Source of the DNA: CAZFGK01 sp964518635
GTDB lineage: Bacteria > Zixibacteria > MSB-5A5 > GN15 > FEB-12
Assembly (NCBI GenBank): GCA_964518635.1
Contig: CAZFGK010000029.1
Span: forward strand, 1-24,030
Direction of reading: 5' to 3'
Length of the DNA: 24,030 nucleotides
The translations under genes and the position numbers were made by a program. Shown here in pieces: positions 1 to 7,414 of this stretch. The notes beneath the pieces are model-generated. The model saw only the letters and a list, made by a program, of their open reading frames with translations. It was not told where the DNA came from and did no database searches. Positions within the stretch are counted from its first letter, which is position 1; every line of letters begins with the position of its first letter.

Positions 1-46
1 ATAAAGGGAAACGAGATATTCGAATGGTGATTCATGAACTTAAATT

Positions 47-108
47 ATTGAAGTGTGACGTGTGAGTCACCGACTTCACACCCGTCAGAACGGGTGTGCC
101 ACCCAGCC
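47..108 (-). repeat. Inverted partial copy of the palindromic repeat
   Basis: Positions 67-108 are the reverse complement of the start of the two downstream repeat copies, including the palindrome CACACCCG-N6-CGGGTGTG and the following AAGTCGGTGA. Weaker similarity (a shared CGTCAC) continues to about position 47. The copy faces away from the small gene at 185-538, so that gene lies between oppositely oriented repeats. The left boundary is uncertain because similarity fades gradually. Confidence 0.7.
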
Positions 109-184
109 GTCGAATGTGGAGTTCGTTTGTTGCCTAGCGGAGAGGTAAACATCGGGAGCAATTTTCAAGGTGCTGTATGGTGCT

Positions 185-538
185 ATGATGAATCGCCCTC
201 TTACGAATATCGATGTGCGAATCATTTCGCTTGCCTCTGAAAGGCTTGATCCAGAGCGAAAACGTCAGTTGCTTCTCGACATGGAGAATGCAACAGTCAT
301 TTATTCTACCGATGAGGGCGGTCTTGTATCGGAGTTTGAAATTTCCGGATATCTTAGACCACCCACTTCGGGGCAGCGCTCTTTCGGCGCACAGGGTGAA
401 TTATTTGATATTGACGGAGCGTATTTGAGTTTTGATCTCTTTGCAGACGAAAGTGGACGGCTCTTTATAATCGACATTGTCCGGTGGGATGATGGTGCTA
501 TTATGGACCCAAAATGGGAGACCCTTCTATTCTATTGA
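185..538 (+). CDS. Small DUF6984-like protein
   Basis: This is an acidic protein of about 117 residues with no signal peptide or membrane segment, so it is probably cytoplasmic. It begins with MNRPLT and has a central FDIDGAYLSFDL strand followed by GRLFIIDIVRWDDG. That order (R-P-L-T at the N-terminus, a D-x-DG strand, then D-x-x-G-x-LF-x-x-DI) resembles the DUF6984 family, whose function is unknown to me. The match is from memory of the pattern and is tentative. ATG codons stand at 185 and 188, and a GTG at 170 is in frame but has no better ribosome site, so I chose 185. The gene is bounded by inverted copies of a palindromic repeat and has no functional partner here. It could be an isolated accessory or immunity-like gene, but nothing proves that. 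Confidence 0.6.
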   Translation: MMNRPLTNIDVRIISLASERLDPERKRQLLLDMENATVIYSTDEGGLVSEFEISGYLRPPTSGQRSFGAQGELFDIDGAYLSFDLFADESGRLFIIDIVRWDDGAIMDPKWETLLFY

Positions 539-578
539 TTGATAGACTCCGAGATCATTTGTATTTGTTTGACTGAGT

Positions 579-713
579 GGCTCGATGGCACACCCGTTCT
601 TACGGGTGTGAAGTCGGTGATGCACTCGTCACGAATCTTTAGCTCATAATCATCTGTCACAAGTCTAGTCTGAAGAAGCGGGAACCCTGATCTGGTGATC
701 AGGGCCACCTGTC
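579..713 (+). repeat. 135-bp repeat, copy 1 (two hairpins)
   Basis: This unit aligns without gaps to 744-878, with about 15 differences in 135 positions counted by eye. It opens with the palindrome CACACCCG-N6-CGGGTGTG (589-610) and closes near a second perfect hairpin, CCCTGATC-TGGT-GATCAGGG. The two hairpin ends are better conserved than the middle. It starts 40 bases after the small DUF6984-like gene. A 30-base spacer separates it from copy 2. Confidence 0.85.
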
Positions 714-743
714 CAGAAGTCGGCCATTTTGTCTGGGTGGCTG

Positions 744-878
744 GGCTGGGTGGCACACCCGTTCTGACGGGTGTGAAGTCGGTGATGCACTCGTCACGTT
801 TCTGCAGCTCAACATCAATTATCAAAAGTCCAGTCTCAAGAAGCGGGAACCCTGATCTGGTGATCAGGGCCACCTGTC
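744..878 (+). repeat. 135-bp repeat, copy 2 (two hairpins)
   Basis: This is a direct copy of the unit at 579-713, offset by 165 bases, with both hairpins intact. Its first palindrome is CACACCCG-TTCTGA-CGGGTGTG and its last is CCCTGATC-TGGT-GATCAGGG. Open frames across it are repeat by-products: the two copies encode near-identical peptides on both strands, with no ribosome site. It resembles a REP/MITE-like intergenic repeat in form. No transposase is nearby. Confidence 0.85.
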
Positions 879-1150
879 AGCATGACAAGAAAAGACCAAG
901 CCGAAGCGTGAGGCACCGAAGAGAAGCCCTGCACCAGAAGCGGGAGCGGGCCACCGAGGCACTGGAACCAGGGGCAAGCCCACGGGCCACCAAGAGACGA
1001 GAATCTTACTGAGAGTGGACCCAGCAACTCGGGGAAGTCCACGGGTTATGCCGTATGAGAAGCGGTGAAAACAGAGGGCTGTTCGGCCCAGTTTCCCCTG
1101 ATTTCCAGCGACAATGGCTTCATCCCGGGGCAGTCGGACTAAAAAAAAAT
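879..1150. other. GC-rich non-coding block with short hairpins
   Basis: No convincing gene is present. The stretch is visibly richer in G and C than its surroundings and contains several short self-complementary segments: GTGGAC (1015-1020) pairing with GTCCAC (1036-1041), GGGC-N6-GCCC near 1077-1090, and CTGG-AA-CCAG near 961-970. The motif GGGCCACC, which also ends the repeat's hairpin at 702-709 and 867-874, recurs twice here, with a nearby AGAAGCGGGA. The block may therefore be a decayed extension of the repeat. It ends in a run of nine A residues (1141-1149). I tested it against RNase P, tmRNA, SRP RNA and group II intron landmarks and found no match. Confidence 0.4.
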
Positions 1151-1276
1151 GAGCTTTTGGCTTTTCTTTTCTTGCTTATCTCCTAGTCGCCCAATACGTT
1201 CCCCCCACTTGCAGCCGGTCTGCTAGCGGGCGGCATAACGTCGTTTGACGCAGACAGGATGTCTCGGGAGGACACG

Positions 1277-1561
1277 GTGACCAAGGCTGATTTAGTCGAG
1301 AAAGTAGCCGAAGAAACGGGTCTGACACGGACCGACGTGGCCGTTGTCGTCGACCGATTCCTCGAAGTGGTCAAGAAGGCCGTCGAGCAAGGGCACAACA
1401 TTGAGATTCGTGGTTTTGGGACCTTTAAGATTAAAATCAGAAAGTCCCGAAAGGCCCGCAATCCGCGGACCGGGGAAGTTGTACCGGTGCCCGATCGGAA
1501 AGTGCCGGTCTTCAAGCCGTCGAATGAGTTTAAGAATCTGATTACGAAGCTCCCGATGTAA
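1277..1561 (+). CDS. HU/IHF-family DNA-binding protein
   Basis: This nucleoid-associated protein of 94 residues dimerises and bends DNA. It starts with the family's usual VTKADLVEKVAEETGL helix pair and carries the conserved GFGTFKIKIRKSRKARNPRTGE core. The RNP turn at the tip of the beta-arm supplies the proline that intercalates in DNA, and a C-terminal helix ends the protein. I prefer the GTG at 1277: GGGAGGA (1266-1272) sits five bases upstream, and family members normally begin at this point. An in-frame ATG at 1259 would add six unusual residues and lacks a good ribosome site. The stop lies 16 bases before the tiny gene at 1578, and both share the terminator at 1682, so they are probably co-transcribed. 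Assignment to HU rather than IHF cannot be made from this sequence alone. Confidence 0.93.
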   Translation: MTKADLVEKVAEETGLTRTDVAVVVDRFLEVVKKAVEQGHNIEIRGFGTFKIKIRKSRKARNPRTGEVVPVPDRKVPVFKPSNEFKNLITKLPM

Positions 1562-1577
1562 TTCGGGCGGAGGATTG

Positions 1578-1673
1578 ATGCCAAGCGGCAAGAAGAGAAA
1601 ACGCCAGAAAATAAAGACGCACAAACGCAAAAAGCGTCGTCGTGCGAATCGTCATAAGAAAAAACTTCGCTAA
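1578..1673 (+). CDS. 31-aa AURKAIP1/COX24-domain protein (bS22/mS38-like)
   Basis: This 31-residue protein is extremely basic. It starts MPSGKKRKRQK and continues with a THKRKKRRR segment and NRHKKK near the end. That is the signature of the bacterial AURKAIP1/COX24-domain proteins, relatives of mitochondrial mS38 and of the tiny ribosomal protein bS22. Known members bind the small ribosomal subunit, so a ribosomal role is likely by family. A strong ribosome site, GGAGG (1569-1573), stands four bases before the ATG. The gene follows the HU gene by 16 bases and precedes a terminator, so it is the second gene of a two-gene transcript. It is easily missed because of its length. Confidence 0.88.
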   Translation: MPSGKKRKRQKIKTHKRKKRRRANRHKKKLR

Positions 1674-1681
1674 AATAGCAG

Positions 1682-1726
1682 CCGGGAGGACTCGGAAAAA
1701 GAATCCTCCCGGTTCTGTCATTTCTT
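1682..1726 (+). terminator. Rho-independent terminator after HU/bS22-like operon
   Basis: The stem CCGGGAGGA (1682-1690) pairs perfectly with TCCTCCCGG (1704-1712) around a 13-base loop and is followed by a T-rich tail (TTCTGTCATTTCTT). It begins nine bases after the stop of the 31-aa gene. Confidence 0.85.
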
Positions 1727-1860
1727 CCCCCAAGACACCCCCACTCGATAGATCCTGACAGGGTATTGCTCTGCCATGAACTTCTATCCTTTGCGAGAGA
1801 GTGGCTTAGCGAAGAAGTCGTACGTAGCGGTTGATAGAGGTGGATGGCATCCTCTGTGCG

Positions 1861-4779
1861 ATGCACTCTGGCATGAATTCCACCCCTGCCACACCCGCCT
1901 GTTTCAGACCTTACTCGTTGGTCATAGCTCTGTTCACGTTCTGCTTTTTTCTCCTACCACAACTAGCTTCAGCACTCAACAAAGATGATTTCAAAATCAA
2001 CAGCGATTTCGGGAAAGTAGAGCAGAACCACCCTCGTATCGCTCTGCGTCCCGGCGGAGGATTCGTAGTCGTCTGGACCGACTATCGATTCGGGCAGGCG
2101 GATATCTACCTCCAGCTTTTCGACACTGCCGGATCGCCGGTTGGTCAGAATCGACGATTGAATACCGACACCGTTGGGGCGGTGCAAATCGACCCCGTTG
2201 TGGCAGTCGCTTCTGACGGAAGCTCACATACCATCTGGACCGACTACCGTCAGTTCGGTTATCCCTTCGATCCTGATCTTGCCCTGCAGGAAGTATCTGC
2301 AACCGGCACTCCGGATGGCTCCAATCGAATTCTCACCACCGAAAATCCCGACTCTTTGAAATCATCACCGGATGTCGCGATCAATCCGGTGACCGGGGAG
2401 ATCATCGTAGTTTGGGAGGATTTCAGGAATCTCCATTGGGATATCTATGCACAGATTCTCACTTCGCAGGCTGTACCGGTGGGGAGTAACATTCGAATCA
2501 ATGATGATCTCGCCAATGCGCAGCAGCATGCCCCACGGATCGACTGTTCTCCCAATGGCAGGTATGTGATTGTCTGGTATGACAACCGTGAAACGAATGA
2601 CGACATCTTCTCACAAGTCCTGCGTGCCGATCATTCACGCATCGGGAATAATCTGAAGATCAATGCAGGTGGCTTTACCGCTCGTCAGGCAATCCCTGAC
2701 GTTGCCTGCGACGGGACAGGGAAGTTCACTGTCGCATGGGTTGACTGGCGGGATGGGACATATCCGAAAAACCCGAACATCTACTCAAGAAAATTCGATA
2801 CATCACTTCTTGCACTGACGAGTGATGTCATGATGAACACTGATCAGACCGAGCGCGCTCAGCGGGATGTCTGCATTGCTGCCGATCCTCGCGGGAATGT
2901 CGCAATTGTCTGGTCGGATTCGACCGAGCGATCCTGGGATCTTACCGGACAGATGCTCACCGTCGACGGTCAGGTGAAAGAGCAGAATTTTCTGGGGCAT
3001 AGCCTGCGTGATTCTGCGCAACTGCGTGCTGATATCGCACTCGATGGACGGTCGCGCTACTTGGTCTGGGTTGATAGTCGCAACGGGCATTGGGATATCT
3101 ATTGCCGCATTGTAGAGTACAACAGCCCGAAGCTTCTTCTCAAACCAGCTGCATTGCTATTTGAGCGAGAGACCGGACTCGGACTCCCAGCTGCACAGGT
3201 AATGGAGGTCGATCATCAGGGATACAATCCGATCAACTATCGCATTGAGAATATTCCCGACTGGCTTCGGGTGAATGGAGTTGCCGGAACTTTCAATGGT
3301 CTTTCAGTTGACACTCTGACTGTATCGATAGTAGATACCGGGCTTCAGAGCGGGACATACCCCGCCCTCCTGCGATTCATTGATCTGGACAATGCCGACA
3401 GTTCTGTTGTTCTGTCGATTACCTATCGCATCGGGAATCCGGTCATACAATTGGCTGCTGACTCCATGATCTTTCAGAGTGTGCCGTTCTTGAATAAAAC
3501 GTTCTCAGCTGATCTTTCAATTCAGAATACTGGAGTGGGAACACTTAACTGGAGTGCATCAAGCTCACAGCCCTGGTGCACCATCAATCCGATGACAGGT
3601 ACGTCGCAGCTTGCCACGATTTCGGTAGATGCCTCTACATTGGACACTGGACAGCATCTTGCCTATGTCACTTTCACTTCGAATAATGTGAATCAATCGG
3701 TCGATTCGCTGAGAGTTCAGTTCAACATCTTAGATCGATCTTTTCTTTCGATCTCACCTGAACTAGTTTCATTTGTGCAGTCAACACTCGACACAGCTGG
3801 TTTTACCGTTCACGTTCAAAACCTCGGTTCTGATGCGATCCTCTGGAATGCCCGAACGACTGCTTCGTGGCTATCGCTCGACACCGTTTCCGGAACGGAT
3901 GGGGACAGTCTGAATGTTTGCGTGATCAGTTTCAATATCTCGCCCGGCATACATACCGGCTGGGTTATAGTCAGCGATAGCAATGCTCTGAATTTTTCTG
4001 ATTCAACGATGGTGACGATGACCGTGCACTATCCGGGGAGTGACACACTTTTTGTCAGTGATCTTTCAGTCGGGAGAAATCAGTCAGGAGTGATCAGTCT
4101 CGTCTATCGTGCCAATGGAAACGTCTCCGGGATTGATTTCCCACTCCTTCTTCCTACCGAAGCCATTCACTTTGATTCACTGACATGGCTCATTCCTGAT
4201 TGGTCGGTGACTCCGTTTTTCGATTCTGCGTCGGGAAAGATTCATCTGCTTGCCTCAATGAGTCCGCCGGTCGAACAGGGGATCTATGAAATTGCACATC
4301 TGCATGTAACCGGTTTTGACCGAGACACCGTTACCCGTCTCGCCGTCGATCAATCCCTCGGTCGGCCGCTTCGAAAGATTGAATCCGACGGGGATACCGT
4401 TCCGGTTTCTCTTTTCGGCGGGCAGATTGTTGTCCAGACAGGGACCGCAGTTGGAGATGATGAAACACTGCCGTATGAGTATGTACTCCTGCAGAACTAC
4501 CCGAATCCCTTCAATCCGACGACAACCATCTCCTTTTCACTGGCACAACGCTCCGAGGTTCGCCTTGCAGTCTATAACCTGCTTGGGCAGGAAGTCGCCG
4601 TTCTGGTCGACCGTCAGATGAGTGCAGGGGAATATTCAGTCGAATTCGGTGGATCACCTTCGGGGCAACCACTCAGTTCGGGGGTCTATTTTGCCCGTCT
4701 GGATGCCCAGAGTGTCGATCCTGTGCATGAGAATCGCGAGAGATTCTCAAAGGGGATTAAATTGCTTCTCCTGAAGTAG
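1861..4779 (+). CDS. Secreted 7-blade propeller/BACON-like/cohesin-like protein with T9SS-type C-terminus
   Basis: This is a large exported protein of about 972 residues. A signal peptide (hydrophobic LVIALFTFCFFLLPQLASA) ends near residue 38. Seven motifs of the type W-x-D-x-R follow at roughly residues 72, 126, 185, 239, 293, 351 and 403. Their 54-58 residue spacing predicts a seven-bladed beta-propeller. Three BACON-like immunoglobulin folds follow (about 425-525, 528-622, 628-722), marked by 'dWL/pWC/sWLSL' and 'xSGTY/GQHLAYVTF'. Next come a cohesin-like beta-sandwich (about 728-858) and a C-terminal sorting domain (877-972) starting NYPNPFNPTTTI, with YNLLGQEV and SSGVYFARL. Such C-terminal domains direct export through the type IX system and surface attachment. 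I infer an adhesion or polymer-binding role. The start is uncertain: ATG at 1861 or 1873, or TTG at 1831, and none has a clear ribosome site. Confidence 0.85.
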   Translation: MHSGMNSTPATPACFRPYSLVIALFTFCFFLLPQLASALNKDDFKINSDFGKVEQNHPRIALRPGGGFVVVWTDYRFGQADIYLQLFDTAGSPVGQNRRLNTDTVGAVQIDPVVAVASDGSSHTIWTDYRQFGYPFDPDLALQEVSATGTPDGSNRILTTENPDSLKSSPDVAINPVTGEIIVVWEDFRNLHWDIYAQILTSQAVPVGSNIRINDDLANAQQHAPRIDCSPNGRYVIVWYDNRETNDDIFSQVLRADHSRIGNNLKINAGGFTARQAIPDVACDGTGKFTVAWVDWRDGTYPKNPNIYSRKFDTSLLALTSDVMMNTDQTERAQRDVCIAADPRGNVAIVWSDSTERSWDLTGQMLTVDGQVKEQNFLGHSLRDSAQLRADIALDGRSRYLVWVDSRNGHWDIYCRIVEYNSPKLLLKPAALLFERETGLGLPAAQVMEVDHQGYNPINYRIENIPDWLRVNGVAGTFNGLSVDTLTVSIVDTGLQSGTYPALLRFIDLDNADSSVVLSITYRIGNPVIQLAADSMIFQSVPFLNKTFSADLSIQNTGVGTLNWSASSSQPWCTINPMTGTSQLATISVDASTLDTGQHLAYVTFTSNNVNQSVDSLRVQFNILDRSFLSISPELVSFVQSTLDTAGFTVHVQNLGSDAILWNARTTASWLSLDTVSGTDGDSLNVCVISFNISPGIHTGWVIVSDSNALNFSDSTMVTMTVHYPGSDTLFVSDLSVGRNQSGVISLVYRANGNVSGIDFPLLLPTEAIHFDSLTWLIPDWSVTPFFDSASGKIHLLASMSPPVEQGIYEIAHLHVTGFDRDTVTRLAVDQSLGRPLRKIESDGDTVPVSLFGGQIVVQTGTAVGDDETLPYEYVLLQNYPNPFNPTTTISFSLAQRSEVRLAVYNLLGQEVAVLVDRQMSAGEYSVEFGGSPSGQPLSSGVYFARLDAQSVDPVHENRERFSKGIKLLLLK

Positions 4780-4836
4780 TATATCTCAGGAACTTAGCCC
4801 AAAAAAAACTCTCTCCTTTTGTAACCTCTGAATATC

Positions 4837-4855
4837 CTGAGCGTATTATGCTCAG
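4837..4855. other. Small hairpin upstream of the three-repeat protein gene
   Basis: CTGAGC (4837-4842) pairs with GCTCAG (4850-4855) around a 7-base loop, in the gap between two exported-protein genes. No T-run follows, so it is not a convincing terminator. It could be an operator or mRNA leader structure. Confidence 0.3.
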
Positions 4856-4895
4856 TGATGCTCTACCCCAGAGATCCGGCAAGGAGTAATGAGAG

Positions 4896-6254
4896 ATGAT
4901 TCCATACATGAGTAATTCCAATAAGACAGGTATCGTAACCCTGCTGTTGCTTGGCTTCGGCGTATGCAACAGCACCGCGGCAGAACAAACGACTTCTGAA
5001 ACCGCTCTTCCATCAACTCCTGTCATTGCTCAGGCGACCTCCCAGGCAACCAAACCGGCGGTGGCCACGCATTCAAACTCCAATGCAGATCGAATCTACG
5101 GAAAGATCACTTCATACGACGGCGAGACCTACGAGGGATTTATCCGTTGGGACAAAAACGAGTCTCACTGGTTCGACGTATTGAATGGAACAAAGGAGCT
5201 GGATCGACGTCAGCAGCGTGAGATCAGGCAGCGTGCCCGTGAGGAAGCGCGGAGATCAACCCGGAACAATCGGAATGATGAAAGCTGGGGAACAGACTGG
5301 GCATTTTCGTTCAACTCCTCGGCAGAATCGGGGATTCGATTTGGTAACATCAAGAAACTTGAAGCTGAAGGGGATGACGAAGCTCTCCTGACCCTCAAGA
5401 GTGGAGAAACAGTCCGTTTCTCCGGCGGATCGTCCGATATCGGTACTGATATGCGAGAACTGCTTATCGAAGATATGGATGAAGGGGAGCTTGAACTCTC
5501 CTGGGATGATATCGAAACAGTCGAATTCATGCAGGCACCAACGACCGCCGTTTCACGTTGGGGGCAGCGGCTGTATGGTACGGTGACAACCCGTCGTGGT
5601 CAGCAATTGACAGGGCAGATTACATGGGATGTCGACGAGGTCTTCAGTGATGACCTTCTCGAAGGGGAGGATCAGGATCGGTCGCGAAAATTCCGCTTCG
5701 ATCGAATCAGAAAAATATCCCGCTATAGTTCAAGTGCGTCCGTAATCACCCTGAAGAATGGGGATGAAGTGACCTTGCGTAACTCAAATGATATCGACGA
5801 TGGTAATCGCGGGATCATTGTTGCTGATCCGACCTTCGGTGATGCAAAAGTCGAATGGTCGAATTTCGAATCGCTTGAATTGAAAGATCCGGTTCCGGGA
5901 GCAAGCTACAATTCCTTCGCACCCTCAAAGAGACTGCACGGGACCGTCACCGTCGAAGGGGGGGACACTTACACCGGTGAAATCCGCTGGGACAACGATG
6001 AATCCTATAGCTGGGAATTGCTGGATGGGGATACCAGAGATGTCACCTACGATATCGAACTTGGTCTGATTGCATCGATCGAACGTAAGGCCCTCCGCTC
6101 GGTGGTTGTGACTCTGAAGTCGGGGAAGACCATTGAACTTCGCGGTTCGAATGATGTCGATGAAGGGAACAAGGGGATCATTGTATCGACGCCATCTGGT
6201 CGGGATGAAGTCATCATCTGGGAAGATTTCGTGAAAGTGGTTTTCGACAAATAA
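4896..6254 (+). CDS. Exported protein with three tandem beta-rich repeats
   Basis: I do not recognise a named family. The 452-residue product begins with a signal peptide (GIVTLLLLGFGVCNSTAA, cut near residue 29) and a Thr/Ala-rich linker. Three homologous modules follow at about 66-212, 225-329 and 346-450. Each opens with R-(I/L)-(Y/H)-G-x-(I/V)-T, runs through an 'xGxIxWD' strand, and closes with 'TLK(S/N)G', a 'SND(I/V)D' turn and 'WxxF/IxxVxF'. The first module carries an inserted Arg/Glu-rich helix (103-125). Short beta-strands dominate, suggesting SH3-like or Hfq-like barrels in the periplasm or outside the cell. The ribosome site AAGGAG (4881-4886) lies nine bases before the ATG. The gene follows the giant sorting-domain protein and is closed by the terminator at 6286. 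Confidence 0.85.
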   Translation: MIPYMSNSNKTGIVTLLLLGFGVCNSTAAEQTTSETALPSTPVIAQATSQATKPAVATHSNSNADRIYGKITSYDGETYEGFIRWDKNESHWFDVLNGTKELDRRQQREIRQRAREEARRSTRNNRNDESWGTDWAFSFNSSAESGIRFGNIKKLEAEGDDEALLTLKSGETVRFSGGSSDIGTDMRELLIEDMDEGELELSWDDIETVEFMQAPTTAVSRWGQRLYGTVTTRRGQQLTGQITWDVDEVFSDDLLEGEDQDRSRKFRFDRIRKISRYSSSASVITLKNGDEVTLRNSNDIDDGNRGIIVADPTFGDAKVEWSNFESLELKDPVPGASYNSFAPSKRLHGTVTVEGGDTYTGEIRWDNDESYSWELLDGDTRDVTYDIELGLIASIERKALRSVVVTLKSGKTIELRGSNDVDEGNKGIIVSTPSGRDEVIIWEDFVKVVFDK

Positions 6255-6285
6255 GCGAATAGAGAAACTACAAAGATCAAAAGAG

Positions 6286-6317
6286 AGGCCAGTCATGAGT
6301 TCCATGACCGGCCTTTT
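6286..6317. terminator. Bidirectional terminator between convergent genes
   Basis: AGGCC-A-GTCATG (6286-6297) pairs with CATGAC-C-GGCCT (6303-6314) around a 5-base loop, with a single A-C mismatch. A T-run follows on the plus strand (6314-6317). On the minus strand the T-run comes from the AAAAG stretch before 6286. It sits between the plus-strand repeat-protein gene and the minus-strand TPR gene and can serve both. Confidence 0.85.
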
Positions 6318-6350
6318 ACGTCTTTCGGGGAAAATGGGAATACGATCTCT

Positions 6351-7241
6351 TTAGTTCGTCCCTGCAGTTGCTGCTTTACTCTTCTTGAGTTCCTCAATAT
6401 GAGCTTTGGCAGTCGCCACGTCGTTGGCCGCTTTTGGATCCCCTTTGGCGATTCTGATAAAGTTATCCCAGTTCTTGATATTTTCGTCAATTGCAGCCGG
6501 ATCATTGTTTTCCATCGCATTGGCGTAATTGTATGCAGCCCGCCATTTCTTTCCATCTGCGTCGAGCGCGGCCTTGAATGCGCCAGCAGCTTCCTTGTAT
6601 GCCTTCTTTTCGAGATGAATCTTTCCAATGCCATTATAGGCATTGTAGTTCTTCTTGATGTCGACAGATTTCTGGTAGGCAGTCAGGGCATCGGCGGTCT
6701 GCTTTCTTGAATCATGCCCCTTGCCGAGCATATACCAGGTGACTTCATCGCCGCCACCGAGTTCATGACACTTCTGAACGGACTGCATCAACTGATCGGT
6801 GTTGTTGTTTTCGAGGTAGATTTTCGACAGCTCACGATGGAGTTCAGGGCTTTTGTCATTCAATGCAATGGCCGACTTGAATGCCCCTTCGGCATCGGTA
6901 TATTGTTTCAGTCTGGCGTAGACTTTTCCCAGATTTGAAAAGGCCTCTTCACTCTTACTGTTTTTCTCGGTTGCCGATTTGAATGCGCTCTTGGCTTCGT
7001 CGAATTTCTTCTGTTCAAAGAGGACTGAACCGAGATTTAGATAGGCGTCGAAGTAATCAGGATCAAGTGAGGTTGCCTGACGGAAATTCAGAGCAGCTTC
7101 ATCGAGCTTTCCTTCCTGTTTGGAAGTCACTCCTTTGTTGTATGCCTCTTTGGCCTTTTCGATATCTGCAGCCAATCCGACAGAGCTCAGAGAAAAGACC
7201 ACGAGAGTAAGCAATAAGAGTACGCGTGATTGAAGATTCAT
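6351..7241 (-). CDS. Exported tetratricopeptide-repeat protein
   Basis: This protein has 296 residues. A signal peptide (MNLQSRVLLLLTLVVFSLSSVGLAA) is cut near residue 25. At least five TPR units follow from about residue 27 to 232, recognisable by motifs such as 'YFDAYLNLGSVLFEQKKFDEAKSAF', which spans about 63-87, and by matching repeats near 97-130 and 197-230. A helical Lys-rich C-terminal tail ends in AATAGTN. TPR arrays are protein-interaction scaffolds; the partner is unknown. The frame stays open to 7400 upstream, but that stretch encodes polar sequence before the signal peptide, so the ATG at 7241 is the likely start, with a weak AGG nearby. It is transcribed in the same direction as purD, 174 bases downstream. 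It ends just before the bidirectional terminator. Confidence 0.88.
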   Translation of the reverse strand: MNLQSRVLLLLTLVVFSLSSVGLAADIEKAKEAYNKGVTSKQEGKLDEAALNFRQATSLDPDYFDAYLNLGSVLFEQKKFDEAKSAFKSATEKNSKSEEAFSNLGKVYARLKQYTDAEGAFKSAIALNDKSPELHRELSKIYLENNNTDQLMQSVQKCHELGGGDEVTWYMLGKGHDSRKQTADALTAYQKSVDIKKNYNAYNGIGKIHLEKKAYKEAAGAFKAALDADGKKWRAAYNYANAMENNDPAAIDENIKNWDNFIRIAKGDPKAANDVATAKAHIEELKKSKAATAGTN

Positions 7242-7414
7242 GATCCTGGTTGCTTCTGTTTTCACGTTGTCCTTCCCACTTGGCATTCTTTTTCTTACTC
7301 CTTGTTGCTCACTCAAGATTCTTTGCATCATTTCAGTCGATGGGAGGCAGAAAGTACCCACCAATGGGGCACCATTTGGCTCTCTACCCTTGTACATCAA
7401 ACCAGCCGGTCAGT

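Noticed and set aside
536..1042. Open frames on both strands through the repeats
   Set aside because: They translate the two repeat copies into near-identical peptides and stop within the repeats. No start signals are seen.
879..1150. RNase P RNA, tmRNA, SRP RNA or group II intron domain V
   Set aside because: GGGGAAGTCC near 1033 faintly recalls RNase P's conserved region, and GCCGTATGAGAAGCGG recalls domain V. The required partner segments and 5'/3' motifs are missing.
1845..1860. Second sigma-54-like match (TGGCAT-N7-TGC)
   Set aside because: GG and GC are ten bases apart, but the remaining positions fit poorly and the start would fall two bases before an ATG.
1183..1866. 227-aa open frame on the minus strand across the HU gene
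   Set aside because: It lies antisense to the HU and 31-aa genes, runs through their terminator, is rich in Ser/Arg and has no ribosome site or family resemblance.
7242..7400. N-terminal extension of the TPR protein
   Set aside because: The frame is open to 7400, but these residues would precede an intact signal peptide that starts at the ATG at 7241.
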